This document shows positions 21,495-32,776 of a stretch of 64,000 nucleotides of DNA, in pieces. The DNA comes from Pyrus communis (lineage: Eukaryota; Streptophyta; Magnoliopsida; Rosales; Rosaceae), in assembly GCF_963583255.1 (NCBI RefSeq), contig NC_084807.1, positions 19,662,072-19,726,071 of the forward strand, in the 5' to 3' direction. Within the stretch, counting starts at the first letter, position 1; each line of letters opens with the position of its first letter. The notes beneath the pieces are model-generated. The model ran no database searches. It was not told where the DNA came from and was given only the letters and a program-made list of their open reading frames with translations. A program made the position numbers and the translations under genes.

Positions 21495-23318
21495 TTAAAA
21501 AACAGAGCTTTGGGATGTTGGCGCGTTAAGCCTCTTGAAGATAGAGGTTCGGCCTTGACTACCAATGCGATTAAGCACTGAAATTCTGGAGCTTGAATGG
21601 CTCATCCTATCGAAGACCGACGTCCGAGGGGCGGGTTTAGGCTCTTTTTGGTCTTGTTCAATGCTCACGCTGATGTGTTGAGCGCTAGCTTTCTTCACTT
21701 GGCTTGAAATCTTCACGGGTGCATTTGGTGTGAAGCCAAGTCCGGCTTTATTGTTGTCAACTCTGTAACCATGCTCCTTCAACTTCTTTTGAGTTTTGGT
21801 GAGGTTACGTTCTTTGTCATTGACAGTGTTTGAAACCTTCTTTCCAGCCGCCTCAGAAGAAGCGAAGTCGTACCAGGCCTTTGACATGAGTTTGTAGGCG
21901 TTTGGGTCGAAACCTTCCTCGGTCCTCTTGGTTGGAAGAAAGCTTGATTCCACCTTCTTTGGTAAAGCTTTTATGAAGCCTTGTGGTAGTCTTGCGGCCA
22001 TAGCACCCCCTAGCTGTGTCAGAGGCAAAACTGCATTCGTCTTGAGCAACTTTACATTATCCGTGTGCCACTGTGTGTCGGCTTTTCTTGTTCCAGTTTC
22101 GAATGGAGATTGACCATTCTTTCTTCTTGACATCGGGATATACCGGAATATGGGTGCGTTCGGTCCTTCTGACGGCATCCTACTCCCTTTGGTTATTGCA
22201 GGTTTAGCAAACTCGTCATCGTCTTTGCTTGAAGATGGCACGGCCTGCTCTTTTTGCTTTTTAGGCATGGCTTGCCACTCCTGCTTTTTAGGTGCTGCTC
22301 TGCCTGTGGATTTGATCTCTTCCGGAAGGGCTTCGGGTACCATCTCTTCATCCATGTAGAACTTGGCATCTGCAAAGTGTGATTCGGCTTCGGTGAATGG
22401 CTTGGTGTCACCTTGAATCACCTTCACTCCTTCTCGGTAAAATTTTAGGCATTGGTGAAGAGTGGACGGCACTACCCCATTTGCGTGGATCCAAGGTCTT
22501 CCTAAGAGCAAGCTGTAGGAAGTTCTTGCATCAATCACGTGGAATATCGTGCTTGATTTGAGCTCACCAATGGTCATCTCTACTCGGATCATGCCCATCG
22601 CCCTTTGTCCTCCTTGGTTAAAACCCTGGATCAGCAGACGGCTCAGGGATAGTTCATTCACCTTGATGCCGATTATGGTCATTGTTGATTTTGGCATGAT
22701 GTTTATGGCTGACCCACCATCCACAAGCATGCGATTGACTTTGTATTCCCTTACGTACCCTGAGACGAAGAGAGGACGGTTGTGAGGCTTTGATCCCAGC
22801 AGTAGGTCTTCGTCAGTGAAGTTAATTGCGTCATGGGTGGCACAACATGTGGCACATTCATGTGGCTGAAGCTTCGAGCCTTTGTCGTTACTTTCTCGCA
22901 CTTCGTGGTCGCCGGGACCTGCCAGGACTGCTGCTAGTGCTCTTCGTATCTTTTTTGGCAATGGTAGCGCTTCCTCGATGCTAAAGTGTGTTGGTAGACC
23001 TTCTTCGGGTGTGAGGGTCTTTTCTACCTCAGTGGTGATAGCTTTGCCTTTTGAGGGCTTTTCTATTTCTACTTCAACCATGTGACAGGCCACAGTAGTG
23101 CACTGTTGGAAAAAGTCATTTGGGAAGTATTCACGCAAGGAAACGGGAATGCGTGGCTTTTGCTCCGTAGGTTCCCCAGCATATGTTGTCTTATCATGCT
23201 TTATGTTTCTTTTAGGCTTCACATTGTTGCGGCCGTGGTGATTTCTTCTTTGTTCCACCTTTGGCTGTATGACTCGTGGTCTTGGTTTCCTTGTCTTTTT
23301 GTAGGTTACCAATATCCA
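21495..23318 (-). CDS. Gypsy protease region (in-frame continuation of gag)
   Basis: 606 codons, following directly and in frame after a TGA (23319-23321) that ends gag. It has no ATG near its start; a TTG at 23312 is the nearest initiator-like codon. A retropepsin domain carries the active-site motif VDGGSAINIMP with the flap/hydrophobic strand YSLLLGRPWIHANG. The C-terminal part is low-complexity with three short repeats (RTSVFDRM, RISVLNRI, RTSIFKRL). Ends at TAA 21495-21497. Confidence 0.85.
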   Translation of the reverse strand, partial: WILVTYKKTRKPRPRVIQPKVEQRRNHHGRNNVKPKRNIKHDKTTYAGEPTEQKPRIPVSLREYFPNDFFQQCTTVACHMVEVEIEKPSKGKAITTEVEKTLTPEEGLPTHFSIEEALPLPKKIRRALAAVLAGPGDHEVRESNDKGSKLQPHECATCCATHDAINFTDEDLLLGSKPHNRPLFVSGYVREYKVNRMLVDGGSAINIMPKSTMTIIGIKVNELSLSRLLIQGFNQGGQRAMGMIRVEMTIGELKSSTIFHVIDARTSYSLLLGRPWIHANGVVPSTLHQCLKFYREGVKVIQGDTKPFTEAESHFADAKFYMDEEMVPEALPEEIKSTGRAAPKKQEWQAMPKKQKEQAVPSSSKDDDEFAKPAITKGSRMPSEGPNAPIFRYIPMSRRKNGQSPFETGTRKADTQWHTDNVKLLKTNAVLPLTQLGGAMAARLPQGFIKALPKKVESSFLPTKRTEEGFDPNAYKLMSKAWYDFASSEAAGKKVSNTVNDKERNLTKTQKKLKEHGYRVDNNKAGLGFTPNAPVKISSQVKKASAQHISVSIEQDQKEPKPAPRTSVFDRMSHSSSRISVLNRIGSQGRTSIFKRLNAPTSQSSVF

Positions 23319-25127
23319 TCATTCTTCATCATCAGCATGTGAATCTTGGTCGCTTCTCTCCAATGATGGTTGTGTAGGAGGTGCCGTGCAACTTAAGCAT
23401 TCACGGGAACGGTCAGGTGTCGTTTGGAGAGGCACAGGATTAAACGATCCAAACGCAATTGTAGTGGTATGCGTTGCGGCCGTGTCCTCAAGGTCGAGCT
23501 CAATTTGCCCTTGTTGTGCTAGCTTCATGATGAGTTCTTTAAGAACGAAGCACTTGCCAACAGGATGGCTCACGATACGGTGGTACTTGCAGTACCTAGG
23601 ATCGTTTGTGCGATTCATTTCTTCAGGACGCTTGCATTCGGGTAGCTCAATCACCTTTTTTTCCAGCAAGTCATCTAACATGGCAGCCATGTCAGAGTCA
23701 GGAAAAGGGTACGTTTTCTGTTCCAACTCTCTCAAAGTGCTCTTGTATCTGTCTTGGGTGCGAGAAGGCTCACTTGTCTTTATCTCCTTCGCTTTCTTCT
23801 TGGAGGAGATCTTGATGGGCGCTGAGGAGGTCTTGATGGGTGCTGAGGAGGTCTTGATGGGGGTAGTGTTGACGGTGAAAGCTTCCTTAGCGGGCTTCTT
23901 CCCGGTCTTGTCTACATTTGGGGCGAATACTTTATCCTTATTGAAGTTAGTAATCGGCTCCTTTTTCCCGTGATTAGCGATACTCAGCTCCATGTCGTGG
24001 GAACGAGTTGCTAGCTCTTCGAATGTTCTTGGTTTTATGCCTTGGAGGATGTAATGTAACCCCCAGTGCATGCCTTGAACGCACATCTCAATGGCAGAGG
24101 TTTCAGAAAGCCGATCTTTGCAATCCAGACTTAAGGAGTGCCATCTATTTATGTAGTCGACGACAGGTTCATCTCTCCACTGTTTCGTACTGGTCAGCTC
24201 TAGCATGCTTACAGTACGACGAGTGCTATAGAAACGGTTGAGGAATTCCCTTTCTAGCTGGTCCCAACTGTTGATAGACTCAGGTTCGAGGTCAGTGTAC
24301 CAGTCAAAAGCGTTACTTTTCAGCGAACGCACAAACTGTTTGACGAGGTAGTCTCCCTCTGTCCCAGCATTGTTGCAAGTTTCAATGAAATGGGTGACAT
24401 GTTGCTTCGGGTTGCCTTTTCCATCGAACTGCATGAACTTTGGGGGCTGATAACCCCTTGGCATTTTCAAAGCATCAATATTCTTGGAGTAAGGCTTTGA
24501 GTACAGTACGGAGTCATGTGAGCTTCCTTCGTACTGTGTCTTGATAGTGCTTGCGATCATTTCCTGTAGTTGCTGGATAGAGAGAGATCCCATGAATGCC
24601 GTTGCTTGGTCTAGCTTCGGCTTCTCTTCAACTTTCTCCGCTGGTGGCTCCTCTTCTTCGTCGACTTCTTTCTTTAATAGGCCAACATTTGGGTCGACTT
24701 TCACGTCGGGCAGCGCATCTAGTTGGTTGACAAGTGCGGCAATCTGCAAGTCCTTCTCTTCCACAGTCCGTGTGAGCTTTGCGATTGCTTCATTCATCTG
24801 AGCTAGCTGCTCCTCGATTGAAGTTGCTCCAGTGGTCATGACTTGCATGGTTGTACTGCCGCTCGAATCAGCGTCGGAGAGTAGGGACTCTGAGTATTTC
24901 CTCGAGCTTTCTCCCCTTGATGCCCTTAGCGAGGCTAGGGTGATCACAGGCTCGTACCTCAGGTGCTCTTGTTCCTTTGACAGAGTTAATGCAGGGGCGG
25001 AAGCCGCGGCAAAAAGAGCTCTTGCCTTACTTCGGGTTATGATGCCCGAAATATCACCACTTGCGGCGATGATGTTCTTGTTCTTTGCTTTGATTGCAGG
25101 AACAGCTTGATCCTTTCTTGATGCCAT
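23319..25127 (-). CDS. Gypsy gag (capsid-type) protein
   Basis: 602 residues, starting at [16 protein letters not shown]. An upstream in-frame ATG at 25202 lies inside the LTR/PBS and is rejected. A coiled-coil stretch ([20 protein letters not shown]) comes first, then an acidic region, then the Retrotrans_gag domain ([37 protein letters not shown]). An 8-residue repeat (TSSAPIK type) and a late segment with [16 protein letters not shown] follow. Packages element RNA in virus-like particles. Ends in TGA immediately followed by TGG. Confidence 0.93.
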   Translation of the reverse strand: MASRKDQAVPAIKAKNKNIIAASGDISGIITRSKARALFAAASAPALTLSKEQEHLRYEPVITLASLRASRGESSRKYSESLLSDADSSGSTTMQVMTTGATSIEEQLAQMNEAIAKLTRTVEEKDLQIAALVNQLDALPDVKVDPNVGLLKKEVDEEEEPPAEKVEEKPKLDQATAFMGSLSIQQLQEMIASTIKTQYEGSSHDSVLYSKPYSKNIDALKMPRGYQPPKFMQFDGKGNPKQHVTHFIETCNNAGTEGDYLVKQFVRSLKSNAFDWYTDLEPESINSWDQLEREFLNRFYSTRRTVSMLELTSTKQWRDEPVVDYINRWHSLSLDCKDRLSETSAIEMCVQGMHWGLHYILQGIKPRTFEELATRSHDMELSIANHGKKEPITNFNKDKVFAPNVDKTGKKPAKEAFTVNTTPIKTSSAPIKTSSAPIKISSKKKAKEIKTSEPSRTQDRYKSTLRELEQKTYPFPDSDMAAMLDDLLEKKVIELPECKRPEEMNRTNDPRYCKYHRIVSHPVGKCFVLKELIMKLAQQGQIELDLEDTAATHTTTIAFGSFNPVPLQTTPDRSRECLSCTAPPTQPSLERSDQDSHADDEE

Positions 25128-25173
25128 TTGCGTTTTTCGATGATTTGAGGATAGAGATGAGAGGTAGAGAGAT

Positions 25174-25193
25174 CCCACCGGGCGTGCCAAATT
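25174..25193 (-). other. Gypsy primer-binding site region
   Basis: On the minus strand, AATTTGGCACGCCCGGTGGG directly follows the 5' LTR. TGGCACGCCCGGTGGG-type sites are usual for this class of Gypsy elements. The matching tRNA was not assigned. Confidence 0.65.
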
Positions 25194-26435
25194 TGTGAAC
25201 ACGAAAGATTCCTTGAAACAAGAAACAGGAATAACGTGTACAAAAATAATATTTTTGTGTTTATGATTTTGGGGTTACGATCTCTCTCAAATTTGGTCCT
25301 CTGATTCTATCTTCATAGGGTGTAGGTTTGTGGATGAGTTGTTGATCCAAAGGGCCGTCGGGGCTTGATCTAAGGATGAACAGTTGATGAACGGATGAAC
25401 ACTTTCTTCAAGGGCCGTCGGGGCTTGATCTTGAATAATGGTTGTGTGGATTTCTTCAAGGGCTTTTGGGCTTGATCTTGAAGGTTGATGGATGAGCGGA
25501 TCTTCAAGGGCTTTTGGGCTTAATCTTGAAGAACGATTGGATGTGTGGATTTGTTGAGGTTGTTGATCCAAAGGGCCGTTGGGGCTTGAGCTTAGGATGA
25601 ACGGATGAACACTTTCTTCAAGGGCCGTCGGGGCTTGATCTTGAAAGAGGATTTAACGAAGAACGAAGAGAGCTTTCTTGATCCTTCGGGATTTGCTTGA
25701 AAGCTTTAGAGTTTCAAAGCTTCAAGGATTTGGGGAGTTCTCTTCCAATTTGGGAGTAGAGAAATGTATTTGTGAATTGGTTGATCCTTGATACCTTGAT
25801 GGAGAAGCCTATTTATAGGCTTTGAGAATGAATCACCATCACAAAATATTTTTTTCCTTTCCAAGCACCATTGCCTAATTTTCCCACTTAATGCAATATT
25901 GAAATTGAAGTGGTGTAACTTATGGCCTAATTTCCCACTTAATATCATTTTAAACTTGAAGTGGTCTAACTTATGGCCTAATTTCCCACTTAATGCAATA
26001 TTGAAATTGAAGTGGTGTAACTTATGGCCTAATTTCCCACTTAATACCATTTTAAACTTGAAGTGGTCTAACTTATGGCCTAATTTCCCACTTAACACCA
26101 TTTTAAACTTGAAATGTGTATGCTTTGTCATTGCCCAAATGAGAAAAACTTGCTTTGATCCGTAATGGATTGAAGTGTGCTTGCCTTGTCATTGCCCAAC
26201 ATGAGAAGAAAAACTTGTTTTGATCCTCAATGGATTGAAATGTACTTGCCTTGTCATTGCCCAAAATGAGAAGAAAAACTTGTTTAATCCTTCAAGGGTA
26301 TTTCTTCCTATTTTGTTGAGTCACACGCCATGTGTACAATTTGTACAACACGTGGCGTATGCCATGTATGCCTTGACACGTCAAAACTTTAATGCATTGG
26401 TGAACATTTGTTTTACTGAAATTTCGATGTCTACA
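25194..26435 (-). repeat. Gypsy 5' LTR
   Basis: 1242 bp, including the 8 bases missing from the other LTR. Ends TGTCTACA and is followed by the CTGGG target duplication. Drives leftward transcription of gag-pol. Confidence 0.95.
25807..25820 (-). promoter_or_regulatory. TATA box of the Gypsy promoter
   Basis: Minus strand GCCTATAAATAGGC, a near-ideal plant TATA box and also a palindrome, located downstream (in transcription) of the 51-bp repeats. Confidence 0.75.
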
Positions 26436-26440
26436 CTGGG

Positions 26441-29400
26441 CATCCAACACTTGATTGCTACCAAATGATGAATGGTACATATGAAGGCAGAATTCCTACC
26501 AAGCGTTTCTCAACAATGGCGTCATCATATCCTATCACTTTCAACAAGCAGCCAAATGGAACATGGTTGCTGGACACAGGTGCAAATGCGCATATTACCC
26601 CAGAAATCCAAAATTTGGTCAATCCAAGGGAATACAATGGTAATGATGGTGTAGGAGGTGTAGGTAACGATTCTAGCATCCCTATATCTCACTATGGTTC
26701 TAATCAATTATATACTAATGCTTGCTCATTTGACTTAAATAACATTCTTCATTGTCCCACTGCCTCCACAAATATTATTTCCGCACATAGGTTTACTTTA
26801 GATAACCATTGCTACCTACTCATATTTCCACATTTTTCCTTCTCAAGGACCTCAAGACCCGGAAGACACTTTTCTGAGGGAGATGTGAGAATGGGTTATA
26901 CCCATTTCCAAGTGGTAGTGGACAAGTCAAATATCTAGTTTTAGCCTTTGTGGGAGTAAGAGTCTCAGTTCAAAAGTGGCATGCTCGACTTGGTCATCTT
27001 GCCAACTCAACAATAAAGTTTTTAATTTCAAATCAGTTGGTACCAATTCTTGGTACTTCAAATGTAACTTTTTGCGAGTCGTGTCCCTTAAGAAAGAGTA
27101 CTAGGTTAGTTTTCAATATCTTTGCGTCTGTTACTCAATTTCCGTTGCAACTTTTACATTCAGATGTATGGTGTTCTCCAATTATTTCCAATGAAGGTTT
27201 TCATTATTATTTTCTTTTTGTGGATGATTATTCTAGATATTCTTGGATTTTTCCCATGAAAAAAAAATCTCAAGTCTTTGAAAATTTGGTTGAATTTAAA
27301 GCTAAAGTGGAAAAAAATGTTTAATTTGTCAATCAAAACCCTTCAATGTGATGAAGGTGGTGAATATAAAAATCATGCTTTCCAAACTTTCTTGCACTCA
27401 ATGGCATTTCTCAACGGTTTTCATGTCCCAAATATCCTGAACAAAATGGAATTACGGAACGAAAACATCGACATATTGTTGAAACAAGTATTGTTATGCT
27501 TTCATAATCTTAGGTGCCACAAAATTTTGGTTTGATGCATGCTTGACTACCACATATATATATATATATATATATTTAATAAATCGAATACCTACTCGTA
27601 TTTTGTCTAATCTATCACCATATGAGAAACTTTTTCAAAGAAAACCCAATTATGAAATGTTAAAAGTTTTTGGTTGTCAATGTTTTCCTTGGTTAATGCC
27701 ATACACACAAAATAAGCTTCAATCAAAGTCAAAATCTTGTGTTTTCTAGGGTATTCTTTGAACCATCAAGGCTACAAATGCATGGACTTGACCACGAGAC
27801 GTATATATTTGTCTCGCACGAGGACATTTTCCCTTTTAAGGGATTCACATCTCCTTTAGAAAATGTTGACACACAAGGTACGATTCCCTCCCTGACATAT
27901 TGTTCACGTTTCCCTTATCCCACTCTGCAAATCTGCCTCAATTACCTAACTCTAGCTAGCCTACTTTAGCCGTGACCCAAGAAACCTTTTCTAATCCAAC
28001 CACATCACCTTCCACCACATCTCAACCTTATCCAACTATTCCCACATATTCAACCCATGTAGAATCTACCAACCTATTCCCATTGTGACTTTATAACTTA
28101 ACCAACCATTAGGGTCCCTTTCATTATCAAATGAGCAAGTGTTAGTGCCTCCAGACCTGTGCCAATGCAATATGTGCCTCCCAATGTGCTTGAACATCGT
28201 ATGATGACATGTTCTAAATTTGGGATTCAAAAATCAAATCCTAAGTATGCTATGCATGTAAATGTTGATCATTTTCTTGTTGAACCTACATGTTTTAGTC
28301 AGGCTGTCAAGCACCAAGACTGGAGGAATGCAATGGTTCAAGAATTTAATGTTTTGCAAAGATGTGGAATGTGGAGTTTGGTTCCATATCATCCCAAGAT
28401 GAACTTGCTGCCAAATAAATGGGTTTTCAAAATTAAGAGTCATGCAAACGGTACCATAAAGAGACATAAAACTCGTCTAGTTGCTAATGGTTTTTATAAA
28501 AAATATGGAGTGGATTTCAACGAGACATTCAGTCCCGTAGTCAAGCACAGCACCACAAAACTTGTGCTTAGTCTTGCAATCTCAAAGAGGTGGCATGTTA
28601 GGCAACTCCATGTCCAGAATGCTTTCCTGCATGGTTATTTAAATGAAGAAGTATATATGCACCAACTATCGAGGTTCATTGAAAAACAATTCCTAAATCA
28701 TGTATGTAAGTTGCAACACTCCATTTAAGGTTTAAAACAAGCCTTGAGGGCTTGGTTTCAACGGTTCTCAGAGTTTTTGCTTCAGTTTGGCTTTCAAGAA
28801 TCTATTTGTGATTACAGTCTGTTTGTCTACAATTATAAAGGTGTGTATCTCATTTTGTTAATCTATATGTAGATGCTATATTGATCACAGGGAACAATTC
28901 TCATTAAATGGCACGACTGATTAAGAAATTGGGCACAATGTTCTCTATGAAAGATTTGGGACCATTAAATTACTTCATGGGTGTTGAAGTGAAGTATGAT
29001 GGTAACTCTATGCATCTAAGTCAATCCAAGCATACCTTTGATTTACTTACACGTACTAAATTTACAGAAGCCAAACCCATCTCAACTTCAGTTTCATGTG
29101 GACAAAAGCTGAGTGCATATGTGGGTGATCCATTTGACAAACCAGAATTGTATCGAAGTGTTGTTAGAGCCCTAAAATACATAACTATTACTCGGCCATA
29201 CATGTCCTATGCCATTAATCAAGTATGTCAATTTATGCACTCCCCTAACTACTCACTGGATGGATATGAAGAGGATTATTTGTTAGTTGAAGGCCACACA
29301 TAACCATGGACTTGTATGCAAGCCTGAAAGTTCACGGTTGACAGCGTTCTCAGATGCAGATTATGTTGGCAATCTAGACACACGACATTCCACATGTGGC

Positions 29401-29740
29401 TTTTGTATTTACTTGGGCTCTAATCTTGTGTCTTGGAGTTTGAATAAGCAGAAAACAGTTTCACAATTAAGTGCTGAAGCTGAGTATAGGCAATTGGCTT
29501 ATGCCACATCTGAATTATCCTGGCTCAAGTCTCTGCAAGGATTTGCACTTGCATTTTGCACAGCCCACTATTTGGTGTGATAATATTTCCTCCATAGCCC
29601 TAGCTTCAAATCCAAACTTTCATTCATACACTAAACATTTAGAGGTTGACTACCACTATGTGAGAGAGAAGATGGTGCGTGGACAATTATTTGTTAATTA
29701 TATTTGTTCCTAGGATTAGCTTACTGATGTGTTTACCAAA
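26441..29740 (+). pseudogene. Copia copy 1 gag end, protease, integrase, RT and RNase H (broken)
   Basis: Continues the zinc-knuckle region cut by the Gypsy insertion. Protease is recognisable by GTWLLDTGANAHITPE (near 26560). The integrase finger (VQKWHARLGHLANST ... CESCPLRKS) lies near 26960-27100, with the integrase core (LLHSDVWCSPII, FLFVDDYSRYSWIF, LQCDEGGEYKNHAF) following. RT pieces (WRNAMVQEFNVLQRCGMWSL, NKWVFKIKS, GVDFNETFSPVVKHST) run about 28300-28720. RNase H follows (FSDADYVGN, KQKTVSQLSAEAEYRQLA, about 29350-29510). The RT catalytic YVDD region is destroyed near 28868. Numerous frameshifts and stops, and a (TA)n run near 27555, show long decay. Confidence 0.92.
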
Positions 29741-29817
29741 GGGTTGTCTTCAGCTCGTATTAAGTTGCTAGTGTCCAAGCTTCCATTCATTCCATCACCT
29801 GTTAGCTTGCGGGGGGC

Positions 29818-30121
29818 TGTTAGACAAAGTCAACAGTCAATTAATATCCACGTAACTTGAGGAGTTTTGGTGTGCTTGGAAATCTTATCCCATTGGTCTT
29901 CCATATTTGTAGGACTTGTTTTCAAATGTCTTTTGTAGTCAAACTGTTCATAATCTGTTTGTAATTTTTCATCTTTCTGTTTGTAATTTTCAAATTCAAA
30001 GTTCCATGTAATTTGGGTTTTCAAACCCACGATGTAATCATGAAGTTATTATATATACATGCAACCCACAGTTGTTTGCGTAGGTAACTGAAGTGAAAAA
30101 CCTGAGTTCCTAAGTTTTACA
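29818..30121 (+). repeat. Copia copy 1 3' LTR
   Basis: TGTTAGACAAAG...AAGTTTTACA, 304 bp, preceded by the purine tract GCGGGGGGC and followed by the target duplication GACCT. Confidence 0.95.
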
Positions 30122-30126
30122 GACCT

Positions 30127-32270
30127 AACCACCAAAAACAATGATATGGTACATTTCCATTCCATCTAGGTACTTTAAGATCAACATATTACATATTACA
30201 TTTTTTTTTTATATAACCCTTTCTCTCGATATCTTTTTATATCTAATGGTTCAAACATCAATGAATGCAAAATGAAAAAATAATAGCACCAATTTAAAGA
30301 TATATTTTGATATCTTTTGATGTACATCCAAAAGTACATCTCAGGGTGGAGTAATTGTTAGACACCTTGCAGTTTTTTTGGGCTATGAGAAACATAAATG
30401 GAGGAAAATAATGAACCTGCGAGGAACAACCCTCCTAGCATGCAAAGCTAAGAGGATCAGATGCTCCCAAGCATTCCTACTTTTGTGGTGAGAGGTGAAG
30501 AGGGAGAAACTTCTTTTGATTTTCAAAATTTGACAAAAGAAACCAGAGCAGAAGTGCGTACAGATTTAATCGTGAATTGGGAACCAAGAAGAGACATGTT
30601 AAACCAAGGGGGTTTCCAGGCTATTCGTAACAACTCTCCCACAATCACATGCCACAATAGGACTGCAACATGCTGCTGAAGATTTGATTGCCTTTAGGTT
30701 AATTTGACGAAACCACATCTCCCAACCAACCCAAAGATCTTGACAGAATAAGATGCAGCATCTTACCTACCTGCAAATAAATTCCCCAAACACTCAAATA
30801 TCAGCTTGAAAATCAAAAGGAATAATCTTCAGAGAGACCCAAATCGATGGAAAATTTTACTCGAACTTATAGATTGATTCTTGCTTCATTTGTCTTGCAA
30901 TTTGGCAATTTGAACTGAAAATCGGTTAAGTTCGAGAGCAACATCGTAGAACAAAACTTCTATACTTACCTAGCTATGAGACCTAAAAAAAAAAAAAAAA
31001 AAACAAAAACAAAAACTTGCTTGTGCAAAATTACTTAACGCTTATATTTTTTTTGCTTTTTAAATATTTTCTTTCAATTATGTTTTAAAGGATATAATTA
31101 TAGTTTCACTAGTTTTTAGTTTTTTTTTAAATTAATTAATTTTTGGTTAATAAACAAGATTTTATTAATATATAGTTTAGATATTGGCATGCCAATAAAG
31201 TTCTATTATACATTTTTCTCTTATAGGAAAAGGTTTTAAATTCGAATTATCTTCTTCTTTTAAAAAAAAAAAAACCGAAATATTTCAAATTCGGCCAAAT
31301 TGCATTTAATTATTTTTGTCCTTATAGTGTTTTTTTTTTCCTTTCACTGTAGTCCGAGTCCAATATATCAACTAATTTGATTTTTTGCAACAAAACGTTT
31401 GCCTTATTTGACGGATCAGAATAACAATGCTAACAAAATGAAACTACCAGGGTAAAAAACGCAACAAAAGAAACTCGAACGAAAGTGACAATTCGAGTAA
31501 ACTACATGATTTTTTTTCTTAATGTTCAAATATGGGACGCCACCAATATTGTAGTATTACTCCACACTGATAACTAGGAAAGTTATGTGGATGAGTAATT
31601 TGATAAATAATTATGAATGACACTAGTTTCGGCTCTTAATATCGCTGTATAAAAAAAATTAAAAAATGTTATTTTTATCACATATTTGTAACATTTTTAT
31701 ACCCTCTAACAGACATGTGATCTACATGTATTGGTAGCCCTACTTTCATTAAAGAAATAATACAAATAACCTACAAATAAATAATAAATGTAACATTACG
31801 TATGTGAATGTCATGTTAATAATGTTATATGGCTATACAATTTATGAAGTCCAATTTCATTACAAAAAAAAATTAAAAAAATGAAAAAAACAACACTTCA
31901 ACGTCAGTCAATTTTAATTTTCTTTGGGATTTAGACGTTGCCTCCCCTTACATTGTACAGCTGACGAGCAATAATTTTGAAACTGACGACCAATAAAAAC
32001 TTCTGAAGTTGAGCAGATTATTTCTTTGGCATTCGGAAACGATAGAAAATGAAATGCCTCTGCAATCTGCATGTTGCATCACAAGGGCGCACAAAGAAGG
32101 GACCAAAGGGAAAAAAAATTCGAAAAAGATATGCCCCTAGCAATTAAAATTTCCACTTGTATCTATAACAAAAAGTTGATATTCTGGGACATCATCTAAT
32201 TTCGCTTCGCCAAATCTAACCAACTCTTTTGAGCTCTGATCTCATCTGAGGCATGACAAATCACACTATC
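30127..32270. other. Intergenic DNA with a ~1.45-kb segment absent from the duplicate
   Basis: Flanks 30122-30342 and 31790 onward align with 52256-52470 and 52490 onward, but about 30343-31790 has no counterpart there. The extra segment holds poly-A runs and a 72-codon frame (30461-30679) without a recognised domain. It may be an insertion relic in copy 1 or a deletion in copy 2; no terminal repeats were found. Confidence 0.5.
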
Positions 32271-32274
32271 CAGT

Positions 32275-32776
32275 TGGCAAAGAGTAGATTGCCAATTTCC
32301 TCTCTAAACTTTCGCCTAACTTTCAATGTAATTCCTAAACTTTTAAATTGGAAAATCAAGAACTTGAACTAATTTTTTTGGCCAATTTTTCCCCTACCGT
32401 TAGTTTTCTATAGATTAACAATAACTCTTTTCACGTGCACATCACATGACTCTCCTTTGAGAACAAAAACATCACTTCGCTAGACTTTCCAACATAAAAG
32501 CTATAGAATCACACAACTTTGTACGTATCAACATTCTAGAAATCTAAGGTTTTCAATTATTTTAAAAAACGAAGCAACTAAACTACCTTCACATGTCGTG
32601 CACATGTTTTTATTTAACAAAAATTTAGATGGAATGAATATAAAACTAACAGCATGAGGGAAATCAGCCAAAAAAATTAGTTTTGAGTCCTTAATTTTCC
32701 AATTAAAACGTTTAGGAAGGAATTCAAAAGCTAAGTGAAAGTTCAGAAGAAAAGCAAACAGTTTACGCAGTTGGCG
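32275..32776. mobile_element. MITE with ~110-bp inverted ends (copy 1)
   Basis: Left end ...CTAAACTTTCGCCTAACTTTC and AATTGGAAAATCAAGAACTTGA pair with right end CCTTAATTTTCCAATTAAAA and GCTAAGTGAAAGTTCAG. The same element lies at the equivalent place in the duplicate (53138-53638), so it predates the duplication. Confidence 0.75.

Larger units (their letters stand above)
13183..26435 (-). mobile_element. Ty3/Gypsy LTR retrotransposon, TAT-like, nested in Copia
   Basis: 13,253-bp element, transcribed leftwards on the minus strand. LTRs are 25194-26435 (5') and 13183-14416 (3'). The target duplication CTGGG (13178-13182 and 26436-26440) is perfect, and the same CTGGG occurs once, uninterrupted, in Copia copy 2 (48562-48566). 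Gene order on minus is gag, protease, linker, RT, two RNase H-like domains, integrase. The second (archaeal-type) RNase H and an extra antisense ORF near the 3' LTR suggest the TAT lineage. The LTRs differ at about nine bases plus one 8-bp indel, so the insertion is recent. Four in-frame stops suggest this copy is not autonomous, although every catalytic motif checked is present. Confidence 0.96.
11990..30121 (+). mobile_element. Ty1/Copia LTR retrotransposon (copy 1), interrupted by a Gypsy element
   Basis: Bounded by a 305-bp 5' LTR and a 304-bp 3' LTR, both TG...CA, and flanked by a perfect 5-bp target duplication GACCT (11985-11989 and 30122-30126). Without the nested insert the element is about 4.9 kb. 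Domain order gag-protease-integrase-RT-RNase H is typical of Copia. The LTRs differ by about 18 of 304 positions by eye (about 6%). The coding region has many frameshifts and stops, so it is inactive. A Gypsy element (13183-26435) sits in the gag region in opposite orientation. Confidence 0.95.

Noticed and set aside
25128..25202. Upstream ATG at 25202 as the gag start
   Set aside because: It lies in the LTR edge and primer-binding site; MASRKDQ at 25127 is the first plausible start in the transcript body.
11990..30121. Copia elements as active retrotransposons
   Set aside because: Both copies have many stops and frameshifts, and copy 1 has lost the RT catalytic box.
30461..30679. Possible gag-like ORF (FVVRGEEGETSFDF)
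   Set aside because: Short, no supporting RT or LTR nearby, and the resemblance to gag N-termini is too weak to name.
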